Shown here: positions 23,590-32,927 of the stretch, piece after piece
Position numbering within the stretch: position 1 is the first letter of the stretch
Layout: each line of letters begins with the position of its first letter
The notes under the pieces: model-generated
The model's input: only the letters and a program-made list of their open reading frames with translations
Told to the model about the DNA's origin: nothing
The model's database searches: none
Translations under genes and position numbers: made by a program
DNA from: Clostridiales bacterium
GTDB lineage: Bacteria; Bacillota; Clostridia; Lachnospirales; Lachnospiraceae
Length of the DNA stretch: 39,970 nucleotides
Direction of reading: 5' to 3'
NCBI GenBank assembly: GCA_021203365.1
Contig: JAJQBI010000022.1
Coordinates: 27,383 to 67,352 of the forward strand

Positions 23590-23979
23590 ATGGCAAAGGG
23601 ACACAGAAGCCAGATCAAAAGAGCCAGAAATGAGAATAATAAAGAGACAAGACCGTCCGCAAAGCTGTCCTACGCGAGAATTTCCGTTCAGAAAGCGTGC
23701 TATGTACTGGATGTGATTCGCGGAAAGGATACCCAGACAGCGCTTGGAATCCTGACATACAACCCCAGATACGCATCCGGCGTGATCAAGAAGCTGCTTG
23801 AGTCAGCAATCGCGAATGCTGAGAATAATAATGGAATGAGCGCGGATAACCTTTATATCGCCGAGTGCTACGCGAATAAGGGGCCGACGATGAAGAGAAT
23901 TCAGCCCAGAGCCCAGGGAAGGGCTTACCGGATCGAGAAGAGAACAAGCCATATTACCATCATGCTTGATGAGAAGTAA
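23590..23979 (+). CDS. rplV: 50S ribosomal protein L22
   Basis: A 129-residue L22 (uL22), which lines the exit tunnel and is a site of macrolide-resistance changes in other bacteria. It contains [20 protein letters not shown] and the tunnel loop near [20 protein letters not shown]. The start at 23590 follows AAAGGAGG; an unrelated frame begins at 23534. Confidence 0.97.
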   Translation: MAKGHRSQIKRARNENNKETRPSAKLSYARISVQKACYVLDVIRGKDTQTALGILTYNPRYASGVIKKLLESAIANAENNNGMSADNLYIAECYANKGPTMKRIQPRAQGRAYRIEKRTSHITIMLDEK

Positions 23980-23990
23980 GGAGGAAAAGC

Positions 23991-24647
23991 ATGGGACAGA
24001 AAGTTAATCCACATGGCCTTAGAGTAGGCATTATCAAGGATTGGGATTCCAGGTGGTATGCGGAAGATGATTTCGCAGACAATCTGGTTGAAGACTATAA
24101 TATCAGAACATTTCTGAAGAAAAAACTGTACAGCGCGGGTGTTTCCCATATCGAGATCGAGAGAGCTTCGGATCGCGTAAAGATTATCATCTATACCGCC
24201 AAGCCCGGAATCGTAATCGGAAAAGGCGGTTCTGAGATTGAGAAGGTGAAAGCTGAACTCCAGAAATATACGGACAAGAAGCTCATTGTGGACATCAAGG
24301 AAGTTAAGAGACCGGACCGGGATGCCCAGCTTGTGGCGGAGAACATTGCTCTTCAGCTTGAGAACCGTATTTCTTTCAGACGTGCGATGAAGTCTACCAT
24401 GCAGAGAACCATGAAGGCGGGCGCAAAGGGAATTAAGACCTCTGTCTCCGGACGTCTTGGCGGCGCGGATATGGCTCGTACCGAGTTCTACAGTGAGGGA
24501 ACCATTCCCCTTCAGACACTTCGTGCAGATATTGACTATGGTTTCGCGGAAGCGGATACCACCTACGGGAAGGTTGGCGTAAAAGCCTGGGTCTACAATG
24601 GCGAGATTCTTCCAGCGAAAGGAACTAAGGAAGGGAGCGATAAATAA
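23991..24647 (+). CDS. rpsC: 30S ribosomal protein S3
   Basis: A 218-residue S3 (uS3) at the mRNA entry site. It starts [19 protein letters not shown]; the KH domain has the GxxG loop [13 protein letters not shown], and the C-terminal domain has [20 protein letters not shown]. 11 bases after rplV. Its stop overlaps the rplP start by one base. Confidence 0.98.
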   Translation: MGQKVNPHGLRVGIIKDWDSRWYAEDDFADNLVEDYNIRTFLKKKLYSAGVSHIEIERASDRVKIIIYTAKPGIVIGKGGSEIEKVKAELQKYTDKKLIVDIKEVKRPDRDAQLVAENIALQLENRISFRRAMKSTMQRTMKAGAKGIKTSVSGRLGGADMARTEFYSEGTIPLQTLRADIDYGFAEADTTYGKVGVKAWVYNGEILPAKGTKEGSDK

Positions 24648-25087
24648 TGTTAATGCCGAAAAGAGTAAAACGTCGTAAACAATTCCGTGGCTCCATGAAA
24701 GGAAAAGCCCAGAGAGGCAATAAGATCAATTATGGTGAGTACGGTCTTGTGGCTGTCGAGCCCTGCTGGATCAAGTCCAATCAGATTGAGGCGGCCCGTG
24801 TTGCCATTACCCGTTATATTAAGCGTGGCGGTAAGGTATGGATCAAGATTTTCCCGGATAAACCTGTAACAGCAAAGCCGGCTGAGACACGTATGGGTTC
24901 CGGAAAGGGCTCCCTGGAATACTGGGTTGCCGTAGTTAAGCCGGGTCGTGTAATGTTTGAGATCGCAGGCGTGTCCGATGAGGTTGCCCGTGAGGCATTG
25001 CGTCTGGCCTCGCACAAGTTACCATGTAAATGTAAGATCGTTTCTCGTGCAGACTTAGAAGGCGGTGATAACAGTGAAAACGAATAA
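24647..25087 (+). CDS. rplP: 50S ribosomal protein L16
   Basis: A 146-residue L16 (uL16) near the A-site tRNA. It begins [20 protein letters not shown] and has the conserved GRMGSG-like loop [20 protein letters not shown]. The first ATG (24647, overlapping the rpsC stop) is chosen because it fits the family N-terminus. Its end overlaps rpmC by 14 bases. Confidence 0.97.
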   Translation: MLMPKRVKRRKQFRGSMKGKAQRGNKINYGEYGLVAVEPCWIKSNQIEAARVAITRYIKRGGKVWIKIFPDKPVTAKPAETRMGSGKGSLEYWVAVVKPGRVMFEIAGVSDEVAREALRLASHKLPCKCKIVSRADLEGGDNSENE

Positions 25088-25283
25088 GTTCATAGAAGAT
25101 TTGAGGGCAAAGACAGCTGCGGAATTAAATGAGGAATTAGTGGCTGCGAAGAAGGAACTTTTTAATCTGAGATTTCAAAATGCAACCAATCAGCTGGACA
25201 ATACCGGGAGAATCAAAGAGGTTCGCAGGAACATTGCCAGAATTCAGACAGTAATCACTGAGCAGGCTAACGCTTCCAAGTAA
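25074..25283 (+). CDS. rpmC: 50S ribosomal protein L29
   Basis: A 69-residue L29 (uL29), a helical hairpin at the tunnel exit beside L23. GTG at 25074 is chosen as start ([20 protein letters not shown]) because AAGGCGG lies 8 bases upstream; the GTG at 25065 falls within that site. It overlaps the 3' end of rplP. Confidence 0.95.
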   Translation: MKTNKFIEDLRAKTAAELNEELVAAKKELFNLRFQNATNQLDNTGRIKEVRRNIARIQTVITEQANASK

Positions 25284-25303
25284 TGGACAGGAGGTAAAGA
25301 ATC

Positions 25304-25558
25304 GTGGAAAGAAATCTGAGGAAAACCCGTGTGGGCAAGGTTGTCAGCAACAAGATGGATAAGACCATTGTGGTTGCAATTGAAGACCGTGTAAAACATC
25401 CTCTTTATAAAAAAATCGTAAAGAGAACGTATAAATTAAAGGCTCATGACGCAAACAATGAGTGCAGCATCGGCGATACCGTTAAGGTAATGGAGACCAG
25501 ACCGCTGTCCAAGGATAAGAGATGGAGACTGGTAGAGATCGTTGAGAAAGTGAAATAA
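25304..25558 (+). CDS. rpsQ: 30S ribosomal protein S17
   Basis: An 84-residue S17 (uS17), an OB-fold primary binder of 16S rRNA. It contains [20 protein letters not shown] and [16 protein letters not shown] strands (here [18 protein letters not shown]). It starts with GTG after AGGAGG. It is the last gene of the classical S10 operon and runs straight on to the spc genes. Confidence 0.97.
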   Translation: MERNLRKTRVGKVVSNKMDKTIVVAIEDRVKHPLYKKIVKRTYKLKAHDANNECSIGDTVKVMETRPLSKDKRWRLVEIVEKVK

Positions 25559-25571
25559 GGAGGAAACCAGT

Positions 25572-25940
25572 ATGATTCAGCAGGAAACAAGACTGAAGGT
25601 TGCCGACAACACTGGTGCAAAAGAAATCCTTTGTATTCGTGTAACCGGCGGCTCTACAAGAAGATATGCCTATATCGGCGACGTAATCGTTGCTACGGTC
25701 AAAGATGCAACACCAGGCGGCGTTGTTAAAAAGGGCGACGTAGTGAAAGCGGTTGTTGTGAGAACCAAAAAGGGTGCCCGCCGTAAGGACGGCTCCTATA
25801 TCCGTTTCGATGAGAACGCCGCGGTAATCATTAAAGACGACTTAACTCCGAGAGGAACCCGTATCTTCGGGCCGGTGGCCAGAGAGCTTCGTGATAAGAA
25901 GTTCATGAAGATCGTTTCCTTAGCTCCGGAAGTATTATAG
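25572..25940 (+). CDS. rplN: 50S ribosomal protein L14
   Basis: A 122-residue L14 (uL14) at the subunit interface. It begins [20 protein letters not shown] and has the signature [20 protein letters not shown] with [19 protein letters not shown] is nearby; 13 bases after rpsQ. Confidence 0.98.
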   Translation: MIQQETRLKVADNTGAKEILCIRVTGGSTRRYAYIGDVIVATVKDATPGGVVKKGDVVKAVVVRTKKGARRKDGSYIRFDENAAVIIKDDLTPRGTRIFGPVARELRDKKFMKIVSLAPEVL

Positions 25941-25951
25941 GAGGATGCCCA

Positions 25952-26272
25952 ATGTCAGCTATGAAAATTAAAAAGGGTGATACCGTCAGGATTATCGCCG
26001 GAAAAGATAAAGGCAAGGAAGGCAAGATTCTTGCCGTGAACGTAAAGGACAGTACCGTTATCGTAGAGAACGCAAATATGGTTACCAAGCATACCAAACC
26101 GTCTGCGGCAAACCAGAATGGCGGCATCGTAACCAAGGAGTCTCCCCTTCACATTTCCAATGTCATGCTGCTGGTTGACGGCAATCCATACAGAGTTGGT
26201 TTCCAGATCAAGGACGGAAAAAAGGTTCGCGTGGCAAAGAAAGCGGGAGAGATCGTGAAAACGATTGACTGA
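25952..26272 (+). CDS. rplX: 50S ribosomal protein L24
   Basis: A 106-residue L24 (uL24), an assembly initiator with an N-terminal KOW motif: [20 protein letters not shown]. It is preceded by AGGAGG. It begins 11 bases after rplN. Confidence 0.97.
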   Translation: MSAMKIKKGDTVRIIAGKDKGKEGKILAVNVKDSTVIVENANMVTKHTKPSAANQNGGIVTKESPLHISNVMLLVDGNPYRVGFQIKDGKKVRVAKKAGEIVKTID

Positions 26273-26295
26273 TCGGGAAAGGAGGCTGTCATAAA

Positions 26296-26835
26296 GTGAG
26301 TAGATTAAAAGATATTTACAAAAATGAGATCGTGGACGCCATGGTCAAAAAGTTTGGATATAAAAATATAATGGAAGTGCCGAAGCTCGATAAAATCGTT
26401 GTGAATATGGGCGTGGGCGAGGCAAAGGAAAATGTGAAGCTTCTTGACTCCGCCATGGCGGACATGCAGCTGATCACGGGCCAGAAGCCTGTTTCCACAA
26501 AAGCAAAGAAGTCCGTTGCGAATTTTAAGATCCGTGAAGGAATGCCCATCGGCTGCAAGGTAACCTTAAGAGGCGAGAAGATGTATGAGTTCGCGGATCG
26601 TCTGATCAATCTGGCCCTTCCCCGTGTGCGTGACTTCCGCGGTGTGAATCCCAACGCTTTTGACGGAAGAGGAAATTATGCCCTTGGAATCAAAGAGCAG
26701 CTGATCTTTCCGGAAGTTGAGTATGACAAGATTGACAAGGTAAGAGGCATGGATGTTATTTTTGTAACAACGGCCAAAACAGATGAAGAGGCACGTGAGT
26801 TACTGAGACTGTTTAACATGCCTTTCGCAAAGTGA
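26296..26835 (+). CDS. rplE: 50S ribosomal protein L5
   Basis: A 179-residue L5 (uL5), which binds 5S rRNA. Motifs are [40 protein letters not shown] and [20 protein letters not shown]. Starts with GTG after AAAGGAGG, 9 bases upstream. Confidence 0.98.
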   Translation: MSRLKDIYKNEIVDAMVKKFGYKNIMEVPKLDKIVVNMGVGEAKENVKLLDSAMADMQLITGQKPVSTKAKKSVANFKIREGMPIGCKVTLRGEKMYEFADRLINLALPRVRDFRGVNPNAFDGRGNYALGIKEQLIFPEVEYDKIDKVRGMDVIFVTTAKTDEEARELLRLFNMPFAK

Positions 26836-26850
26836 TAGGAGGAGAGATTC

Positions 26851-27036
26851 ATGGCTAAAACAGCAATGAAAATTAAGCAGCAGCGGAAACCGAAATATTC
26901 CACAAGAGCCTATACGCGCTGCAGAATCTGCGGCCGTCCTCATGCATATCTGAGAAAATACGGAATCTGCAGAATCTGTTTCCGTGAACTGGCATACAAG
27001 GGACAGATCCCGGGCGTGAAGAAAGCGTCCTGGTAA
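26851..27036 (+). CDS. rpsZ: 30S ribosomal protein S14, zinc type
   Basis: A 61-residue short S14 (uS14) of the zinc-binding type Z. Four cysteines form a zinc ribbon: C24, C27, C40 and C43 (RCRICGRPH and GICRICFRE). The short zinc form is typical of the main operon in Gram-positive bacteria; a non-zinc copy may exist elsewhere. Confidence 0.97.
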   Translation: MAKTAMKIKQQRKPKYSTRAYTRCRICGRPHAYLRKYGICRICFRELAYKGQIPGVKKASW

Positions 27037-27094
27037 ATCATAATTTGAAGCAAAACCAAAAACATGTAAAGTCTGATTTCAGGAGGAAACTAAC

Positions 27095-27496
27095 ATGACA
27101 ATGAGCGATCCCATTGCAGATATGCTTACAAGAATCCGTAACGCAAATACTGCAAAACATGATACCGTGGATGTACCCGCATCCAAAATGAAAATTGCAA
27201 TCGCAAATATTCTTCTGGACGAAGGATATATCAGAAAATATGAGCTGATCGAGGACGGTATTTTTAAAACCATCCACATCACACTGAAGTACGGGGAAAA
27301 TAAGAATCAGAGAATCATCACCGGATTAAAGAGAATCTCCAAGCCGGGTCTTCGGATCTATGCCGGCAAGGATGAGATCCCGAAAGTGCTTGGCGGCCTT
27401 GGAATCGCAATTCTCTCTACAAATAAAGGCGTTATCACGGACAAAGAGGCACGCAGGCTCCAGGTGGGCGGCGAAGTACTTGCCTTTGTATGGTGA
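27095..27496 (+). CDS. rpsH: 30S ribosomal protein S8
   Basis: A 133-residue S8 (uS8), a primary 16S rRNA binder and, in E. coli, the repressor of the spc operon. It begins [17 protein letters not shown] and ends with [19 protein letters not shown] plus the conserved [15 protein letters not shown] precedes the start, 58 bases after rpsZ. Confidence 0.98.
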   Translation: MTMSDPIADMLTRIRNANTAKHDTVDVPASKMKIAIANILLDEGYIRKYELIEDGIFKTIHITLKYGENKNQRIITGLKRISKPGLRIYAGKDEIPKVLGGLGIAILSTNKGVITDKEARRLQVGGEVLAFVW

Positions 27497-27571
27497 TCGG
27501 CCACTGAACACCACTGAAAACAGAGAGAACCAGGTTTCTCTCCGACAATTTAAGTAAGGAGGACAATAATT

Positions 27572-28111
27572 ATGTCACGAATCGGAAGACTTCCGGTTGC
27601 CATCCCCGCGGGCGTAGAGGTGACGCTGGCGGAAGGAAATGTGGTAACCGTTAAAGGCCCCAAAGGAACTCTTGAGAGAGCGCTTCCAAAGGAAATGGAA
27701 ATCAAAATTGAGGACGGTCATGTGACTGTCGCAAGACCGAACGATTTAAAAAGAATGAAATCCCTGCACGGCTTAACCAGAAGCCTGATCCACAATATGG
27801 TGGTAGGCGTCAGCGAAGGCTACAGCAAAACGCTTGAGATAAACGGTGTAGGTTACAGAGCCCAGAAACAGGGCAGGAAGCTTGTTCTGAATCTTGGATA
27901 TTCTCACCCCGTCGAGATGGAGGATCCGGAAGGAATCGAATCCAAAGTAGACGGAAACAAGATCATTGTGTCCGGTATCAGCAAAGAGAAGGTTGGCCAG
28001 TATGCGGCTGAGATCCGTGATAAGAGAAGACCTGAGCCTTACAAGGGCAAGGGAATCAAATACGCGGATGAGGTTATCAGACGTAAGGTTGGCAAGACCG
28101 GCAAGAAATAA
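27572..28111 (+). CDS. rplF: 50S ribosomal protein L6
   Basis: A 179-residue L6 (uL6) near the factor-binding site. It has two similar domains; it begins [18 protein letters not shown] and carries the conserved [27 protein letters not shown] precedes the ATG. The 75-base gap before it has a GAGAGAA/TTCTCTC complementary pair. Confidence 0.98.
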   Translation: MSRIGRLPVAIPAGVEVTLAEGNVVTVKGPKGTLERALPKEMEIKIEDGHVTVARPNDLKRMKSLHGLTRSLIHNMVVGVSEGYSKTLEINGVGYRAQKQGRKLVLNLGYSHPVEMEDPEGIESKVDGNKIIVSGISKEKVGQYAAEIRDKRRPEPYKGKGIKYADEVIRRKVGKTGKK

Positions 28112-28128
28112 TTAAGGAGGGTGAGAAA

Positions 28129-28497
28129 ATGGTTAATAAAGTATCCAGAGGCGAAGTTCGTCAGAAGAAGCACAGAAGAATACGTCATCATTTAAACGGA
28201 ACTGCTTCGACTCCCCGTCTTGCAGTATTCCGCTCCAATAAGCATATGTATGCACAGATCATTGATGACTCGGTTGGAAAAACCTTAGTATCTGCCTCTA
28301 CTCTTCAGAAGGAAGTAAACGCAGACCTTGAGCATACTGACGATGTAAATGCAGCAGCGCATCTTGGAACCGTGATTGGCAAAAAAGCAGTGGAAGCCGG
28401 CATCGAGAAAGTTGTTTTCGACAGAGGAGGCTACATTTATCACGGTAAGGTGAAGGCACTGGCAGATGCAGCAAGAGAAGCTGGTTTGAAATTCTAA
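28129..28497 (+). CDS. rplR: 50S ribosomal protein L18
   Basis: A 122-residue L18 (uL18), a 5S rRNA binder. The basic N-terminus [20 protein letters not shown] is followed by [17 protein letters not shown]; it ends [20 protein letters not shown]. 17 bases after rplF with AAGGAGGGTG upstream. Confidence 0.98.
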   Translation: MVNKVSRGEVRQKKHRRIRHHLNGTASTPRLAVFRSNKHMYAQIIDDSVGKTLVSASTLQKEVNADLEHTDDVNAAAHLGTVIGKKAVEAGIEKVVFDRGGYIYHGKVKALADAAREAGLKF

Positions 28498-28514
28498 GAG
28501 GGAGGATAGGACAC

Positions 28515-29024
28515 ATGAAACGAAATCTTATTGATGCCAGCCAGTTGGAACTGGAAGATAAAGTAGTGTCAATTAAGCGTGTAACCAAGGTTGTCAAAGG
28601 TGGCCGTAACATGCGCTTTACCGCCCTGGTTGTAGTTGGTGACGGAAACGGACACGTTGGCGCCGGACTTGGAAAGGCCGCCGAGATTCCCGAAGCGATC
28701 CGCAAGGGAAAAGAGGATGCCATGAAAAAGCTGGTGACTGTGGCCCGGGATGAGAACAATTCCATAACCCATGACTTTATTGGAAAATTCGGAAGCGCGC
28801 AGATGCTTCTGAAGAAGGCTCCGGAAGGTACCGGCGTTATTGCCGGAGGTCCGGCCCGTGCGGTTATCGAGCTTGCCGGAATCAAGAATATCCGTACAAA
28901 ATGTCTGGGCTCCAGAAATAAACAGAACGTTGTGCTCGCGACCATCAGCGGTCTCAGCCAGCTGAAGACCCCGGAAGAGGTTGCGAAGCTTCGCGGAAAA
29001 TCTGTTGATGAGATTCTTGGTTAA
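28515..29024 (+). CDS. rpsE: 30S ribosomal protein S5
   Basis: A 169-residue S5 (uS5), involved in decoding fidelity and the mRNA entry helicase. It has the dsRNA-binding-like segment [20 protein letters not shown], then [20 protein letters not shown] and the later [19 protein letters not shown]. 17 bases after rplR. Confidence 0.98.
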   Translation: MKRNLIDASQLELEDKVVSIKRVTKVVKGGRNMRFTALVVVGDGNGHVGAGLGKAAEIPEAIRKGKEDAMKKLVTVARDENNSITHDFIGKFGSAQMLLKKAPEGTGVIAGGPARAVIELAGIKNIRTKCLGSRNKQNVVLATISGLSQLKTPEEVAKLRGKSVDEILG

Positions 29025-29038
29025 GGAGGAGAATTGAA

Positions 29039-29218
29039 ATGGCAGACACAATCAAGGTTACATTGGTAAAATCTCCCATCGGCGCGATTCCGAAGCATAA
29101 AAAGACCGTAGTTGCAATGGGTCTTACGAAGATGCATAAGACCGTTGAGATGCCGGACAACGCGGCGACAAGAGGGATGATCAGACAGGTACAGCACCTG
29201 GTTAAGGTAGAAGAATAA
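29039..29218 (+). CDS. rpmD: 50S ribosomal protein L30
   Basis: A 59-residue L30 (uL30), encoded between S5 and L15 as expected. It reads [20 protein letters not shown] at the start and [15 protein letters not shown] in the middle. AAGGAGG lies before the ATG, and the stop overlaps the binding site of rplO. Confidence 0.96.
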   Translation: MADTIKVTLVKSPIGAIPKHKKTVVAMGLTKMHKTVEMPDNAATRGMIRQVQHLVKVEE

Positions 29219-29231
29219 GGAGGTGCAGGAC

Positions 29232-29672
29232 ATGGAATTATCAAGCTTAAGACCCGCAGAGGGGTCCAAACACAGCAATAACTTCCGCAGAGGCCGCGGC
29301 CATGGATCCGGAAACGGAAAGACGGCCGGCAAGGGACATAAGGGACAGCTTGCCCGTTCCGGACGCAAGAAGCCGGGATTTGAGGGCGGCCAGATGCCTC
29401 TGTACAGACGCCTTCCGAAGAGAGGCTTCACAAACAGAAACAGCAAAGATATCGTTGCGATCAACGTAGATGTTCTGAACCGTTTTGAGGACGGAACAGA
29501 GGTGACGGTGGATACGCTTCTGGCGAGCAGAGCTATTTCCAGAACCGGCGACGGCGTTAAGATTCTTGGAAAGGGAGAGCTCACCAGGAAACTGAATGTG
29601 AAGGTAAATGCTGTCAGTGAGACTGCAAAAGCAAAAATTGAAGCGGCAGGCGGTACAATCGAGGTGATCTGA
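29232..29672 (+). CDS. rplO: 50S ribosomal protein L15
   Basis: A 146-residue L15 (uL15), a late-assembly core protein. It begins [17 protein letters not shown]; the Gly/Arg-rich extension is [22 protein letters not shown] at 29232 is chosen because AAGGAGG sits 8 bases upstream; the GTG at 29223 is part of that site. The stop overlaps the secY start by one base. Confidence 0.97.
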   Translation: MELSSLRPAEGSKHSNNFRRGRGHGSGNGKTAGKGHKGQLARSGRKKPGFEGGQMPLYRRLPKRGFTNRNSKDIVAINVDVLNRFEDGTEVTVDTLLASRAISRTGDGVKILGKGELTRKLNVKVNAVSETAKAKIEAAGGTIEVI

Positions 29673-30988
29673 TGTTTGAGACTCTCAAAAGTGTTTTCAG
29701 AGTAAAGGAAATGAGACGCAAGTTTCTCTATCTGCTCTTTATGATTCTGATTATCCGAATCGGTTCTCAGCTCCCTGTTCCGGGAGTTGACTCCGATTTC
29801 TTCAAAGAGTGGTTTGAGTCAAACACGGGAGATGCATTTAACTTTTTCGATGCCTTTACCGGCGGCTCATTTCAGGAGATGTCAATCTTCGCATTGAATA
29901 TCACTCCTTACATTACTTCCTCCATTATCATGCAGCTTCTGACCATCGCGATTCCCGCGCTGGAGGAAATGCACCGGGACGGAGAGGAAGGAAGGAAAAA
30001 GATTACGGCGATTACCCGTTATGTGACGGTTGGACTTGCACTTTTTGAATCCATTGCCATGGCGATCGGGTTTGGAAACCAGGGACTGATTCCGGACATG
30101 AACATTCAGAAGGCAATCGTTGTAGTGGCAACTCTTACAGCTGGAAGTGCCATGCTGATGTGGATCGGTGAGCGCATCACGGAAAAGGGCATAGGGAATG
30201 GTATCTCCATTGTACTTACTGTGAACATTGTGTCCGGTATTCCAAGCGATATGTCGCTGCTGTATGAGAATTTTATACAGGGCAAAACCGTTGCCAGGGG
30301 GATGCTTGCGGCTGTTATCATTGCTGCGATTATCGTACTGGTGATTGTATTGGTACTGATTCTTAACGGCGCGGAGCGCAGAATTCCGGTACAGTATTCC
30401 AAGAAGATGGTAGGGCGGAAGATGATGGGCGGAAATTCCAGCAACATTCCGCTGAAGGTAAATACGGCGGGTGTGATTCCGGTTATTTTTGCCTCATCCA
30501 TTATGTCCTTCCCGGCAATTATCGCACAGTTCCTTGGGAAATCAAGCGGAACCGGAATAGGCTATGAAATTATGCGCGGCCTTTCCTCCAGCAACTGGTG
30601 TGATCCCAGTAATCTTCAGTACAGCTGGGGCCTGATCCTGTATATTGTGCTGTGCGTGTTTTTTGCTTACTTTTATACATCTATTACCTTCAATCCTCTG
30701 GAGGTTGCGGACAATATCAAGAAACAGGGCGGTTTTATTCCGGGGATCCGTCCCGGCAAGCCGACCTCTGATTATCTGACAAAAATTCTGAATTATATTG
30801 TATTTATAGGCGCGGTGGGCCTGGTTATTGTAGTTGTGATTCCGTTCTTCTTTAATGGAGTGTTTAATGCCAACATCTCTATGGGAGGTACCTCAATTAT
30901 CATTATCGTGGGAGTTATCCTGGAGACTGTGAAGCAGGCTGAATCTCAGCTTCTGGTGCGGAATTATAAGGGATTTCTGAACGTTTAA
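29672..30988 (+). CDS. secY: Preprotein translocase subunit SecY
   Basis: A 438-residue integral membrane protein, the channel of the Sec translocon. Ten membrane helices are visible. Motifs include RIGSQLPVPGVDSDFF after helix 1, the NITPYITSSIIMQLL segment of helix 2, AERRIPVQYSKKMVGRKMM and, in the cytoplasmic loop, NIKKQGGFIPGIRPGKPTSDY. The TGATG overlap couples it to rplO. It is the last gene before a 163-base gap with a hairpin. Confidence 0.98.
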   Translation: MFETLKSVFRVKEMRRKFLYLLFMILIIRIGSQLPVPGVDSDFFKEWFESNTGDAFNFFDAFTGGSFQEMSIFALNITPYITSSIIMQLLTIAIPALEEMHRDGEEGRKKITAITRYVTVGLALFESIAMAIGFGNQGLIPDMNIQKAIVVVATLTAGSAMLMWIGERITEKGIGNGISIVLTVNIVSGIPSDMSLLYENFIQGKTVARGMLAAVIIAAIIVLVIVLVLILNGAERRIPVQYSKKMVGRKMMGGNSSNIPLKVNTAGVIPVIFASSIMSFPAIIAQFLGKSSGTGIGYEIMRGLSSSNWCDPSNLQYSWGLILYIVLCVFFAYFYTSITFNPLEVADNIKKQGGFIPGIRPGKPTSDYLTKILNYIVFIGAVGLVIVVVIPFFFNGVFNANISMGGTSIIIIVGVILETVKQAESQLLVRNYKGFLNV

Positions 30989-31060
30989 CGCTTTTTCGAT
31001 GAACGATTCCCGGCCGTGACCTTCCGGTTGAGTATATACCGGAGGATGTACTATGAAAAG

Positions 31061-31090
31061 AAGGCTGTGGTGTACTGTACCACAGCCTTG
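31061..31090 (+). terminator. Hairpin between secY and adk (possible attenuator)
   Basis: A perfect 11-base-pair stem, AAGGCTGTGGT (31061-31071) and ACCACAGCCTT (31079-31089), around GTACTGT. A smaller stem TCCGGT/ACCGGA (31023-31043) precedes it. The tail GCTTTGTT is T-poor, so it may attenuate rather than stop transcription into adk. No clear promoter follows it. Confidence 0.5.
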
Positions 31091-31151
31091 CTTTGTTACA
31101 CGCCTGTTCATCTCAGGCGAAAAGATTTCAATAAGAAATGGAGGGTATAAC

Positions 31152-31796
31152 ATGAGAATCATTATGCTGGGCGCGCCTGGCGCCGGAAAAGGGACGCAGG
31201 CCAAGAAGATTGCCGAAAAATATGGAATCCCCCACATCTCCACCGGGGATATTTTCCGCGCCAACATTAAAAACGGGACAGAGCTTGGAAAAAGGGCGAA
31301 GACCTACATGGATCAGGGACTTCTTGTGCCGGATGAGCTTACCTGCGATCTGGTTGTGGACAGAATCCAGCAGGACGACGCGAAAAACGGATATGTCCTT
31401 GACGGATTCCCCAGAACCATTCCCCAGGCGGAGTGTCTGACGGATGCTCTTGCAAAGCTGGGAAGCAAAATTGACTATGCCATTGATGTAAATGTACCGG
31501 ATGAGAATATTGTGAAACGTATGGGCGGACGCCGCGCCTGCCTGAAGTGTGGGGCAACCTATCATGTTGTGTTTGCGGCTCCCAAAACCGAAGGTGTCTG
31601 CGATGCCTGTGGAGAGTCTCTTGTACTGCGGGAGGATGATAAGCCGGAAACAGTTCAGAAGCGTCTGAATGTTTACCACGAGCAGACCCAGCCGCTGATC
31701 GATTACTATACGGAGCAGGGCGTTCTTAAAACTGTGGACGGGACGAAAGATCTGAATGAGGTATTCCGGTCCATCGTTGAGATTCTGGGAGAATAA
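31152..31796 (+). CDS. adk: Adenylate kinase
   Basis: A 214-residue enzyme for ATP + AMP = 2 ADP. The P-loop is [11 protein letters not shown] (residues 7-17), the AMP-binding TGDIFR and DGFPRT follow. The lid domain has four cysteines (CLKCG and CDACG), the zinc-binding form usual in Gram-positive bacteria. ATG at 31152 is chosen: the longer frame from 31053 runs through the hairpin. A GGAGGG site is 6 bases upstream. Confidence 0.98.
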   Translation: MRIIMLGAPGAGKGTQAKKIAEKYGIPHISTGDIFRANIKNGTELGKRAKTYMDQGLLVPDELTCDLVVDRIQQDDAKNGYVLDGFPRTIPQAECLTDALAKLGSKIDYAIDVNVPDENIVKRMGGRRACLKCGATYHVVFAAPKTEGVCDACGESLVLREDDKPETVQKRLNVYHEQTQPLIDYYTEQGVLKTVDGTKDLNEVFRSIVEILGE

Positions 31797-31799
31797 AGA

Positions 31800-32555
31800 A
31801 TGTCCGTCTCTATTAAAACAGCACATGAAATTGAGCTGATGAGGGAGTCCGGTCATCTTCTGGAGAAGGTTCATGACGGTCTGATTCCCTACATTAAACC
31901 GGGTATGAACACAAAGGAGCTGGACCGGATCGGGGAGGAGATGATCCGCTCTCTGGGATGTGTGCCCAATTTTCTTAACTACGGGGGCTTTCCCGGCTCC
32001 TTCTGTATCAGCCTGAATGATGAGGTTGTACATGGGATTCCCTCAGAAGACAAAGTAATTCAGGACGGTGACCTTGTAAAGATCGACGCAGGTCTGATCT
32101 ACAGGGGCTATCATTCCGACGCAGCCAGAACCTATATGGTTGGAGAGGTTTCCCCGGAGGCCCGGCAGCTTGTAAAAGTGACACAGGAGTGTTTTTTTGA
32201 AGGGCTGAAGGCGGCCAGGGCCGGAAATCATCTGAACGATATTTCAAAAGCAATCGGTGCCCACGCGGCAAAATATCGCTATGGCATTGTCCGGGATCTG
32301 GTGGGTCACGGCATTGGGACTCACCTTCATGAGGATCCACAGATCCCCAATTTTCCCCAGAGAAGAAGAGGAGTCCGGCTTCTTCCCGGGATGACGCTGG
32401 CCGTTGAGCCCATGATCAATCTTGGCAGAGGAGATGTGGCATGGCTGGACGACGAATGGACAGTGGTGACCATGGACGGTTCGCTTTCCGCGCATTATGA
32501 GAACACGATTCTCATAACAGACGGGGAGCCGGAGATTCTGACACTGACCATGTAA
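31800..32555 (+). CDS. map: Type I methionine aminopeptidase
   Basis: A 251-residue metalloenzyme that removes the initiator Met. The pita-bread fold metal ligands are in VKIDAGLIYRGYHSDAARTY (two Asp), GHGIGTHLHEDPQIPNF (His), LAVEPM (Glu) and the C-terminal HYENTILI (Glu). Length is typical of type I enzymes. It starts 3 bases after adk. In many Lachnospiraceae a small KOW-domain RNA-binding gene sits between map and infA; here the 40-base gap leaves no room for it. Confidence 0.97.
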   Translation: MSVSIKTAHEIELMRESGHLLEKVHDGLIPYIKPGMNTKELDRIGEEMIRSLGCVPNFLNYGGFPGSFCISLNDEVVHGIPSEDKVIQDGDLVKIDAGLIYRGYHSDAARTYMVGEVSPEARQLVKVTQECFFEGLKAARAGNHLNDISKAIGAHAAKYRYGIVRDLVGHGIGTHLHEDPQIPNFPQRRRGVRLLPGMTLAVEPMINLGRGDVAWLDDEWTVVTMDGSLSAHYENTILITDGEPEILTLTM

Positions 32556-32595
32556 AGAAATCAACGTGGCCTACAGGCCGGAAAGAGGTTAAGGA

Positions 32596-32814
32596 ATGTC
32601 AAAAGCAGATGTGATTGAGGTTGAAGGCACTGTCCTGGAGAAACTGCCCAACGCAATGTTTAAGGTGGAGCTTGAAAACAAGCATGTGGTTCTTGCACAT
32701 ATCAGCGGAAAGCTTCGCATGAATTTTATAAGGATCCTTCCAGGCGACAAGGTGACCCTGGAGCTCTCTCCCTATGATCTGTCCAAGGGCAGGATCATCT
32801 GGCGGGATAAATAA
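32596..32814 (+). CDS. infA: Translation initiation factor IF-1
   Basis: A 72-residue OB-fold protein that binds the 30S A site during initiation. It begins [20 protein letters not shown] and ends [20 protein letters not shown], both standard for the family. In the usual order rpmJ follows at once; here about 3.4 kb separate them. Confidence 0.98.
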   Translation: MSKADVIEVEGTVLEKLPNAMFKVELENKHVVLAHISGKLRMNFIRILPGDKVTLELSPYDLSKGRIIWRDK

Positions 32815-32927
32815 AAAAGAACGCGCTTATAAACACATTTTCTTCCCATTCTTTTCATATGTTGAACACAATTCAATGATATAGTGTCACAGACGATAGA
32901 GAATTTCAGAGAATGAGAGGTTAATGT
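32815..32927 (+). other. Gap after infA, no terminator seen
   Basis: This 113-base A/T-rich region has no terminator hairpin and only a weak promoter candidate (TATAGT at about 32880 without a good -35). Transcripts of the ribosomal operon may therefore read into the beta-helix gene. Confidence 0.4.

Noticed and set aside
31053..31151. A 33-codon N-terminal extension of adenylate kinase
   Set aside because: It runs through a hairpin and does not match the family; the standard start at 31152 has a good ribosome binding site.
32860..32890. Promoter for the beta-helix gene
   Set aside because: TTGAAC and TATAGT are only 12 bases apart, and the sequence 17 bases upstream of TATAGT does not resemble a -35 box.
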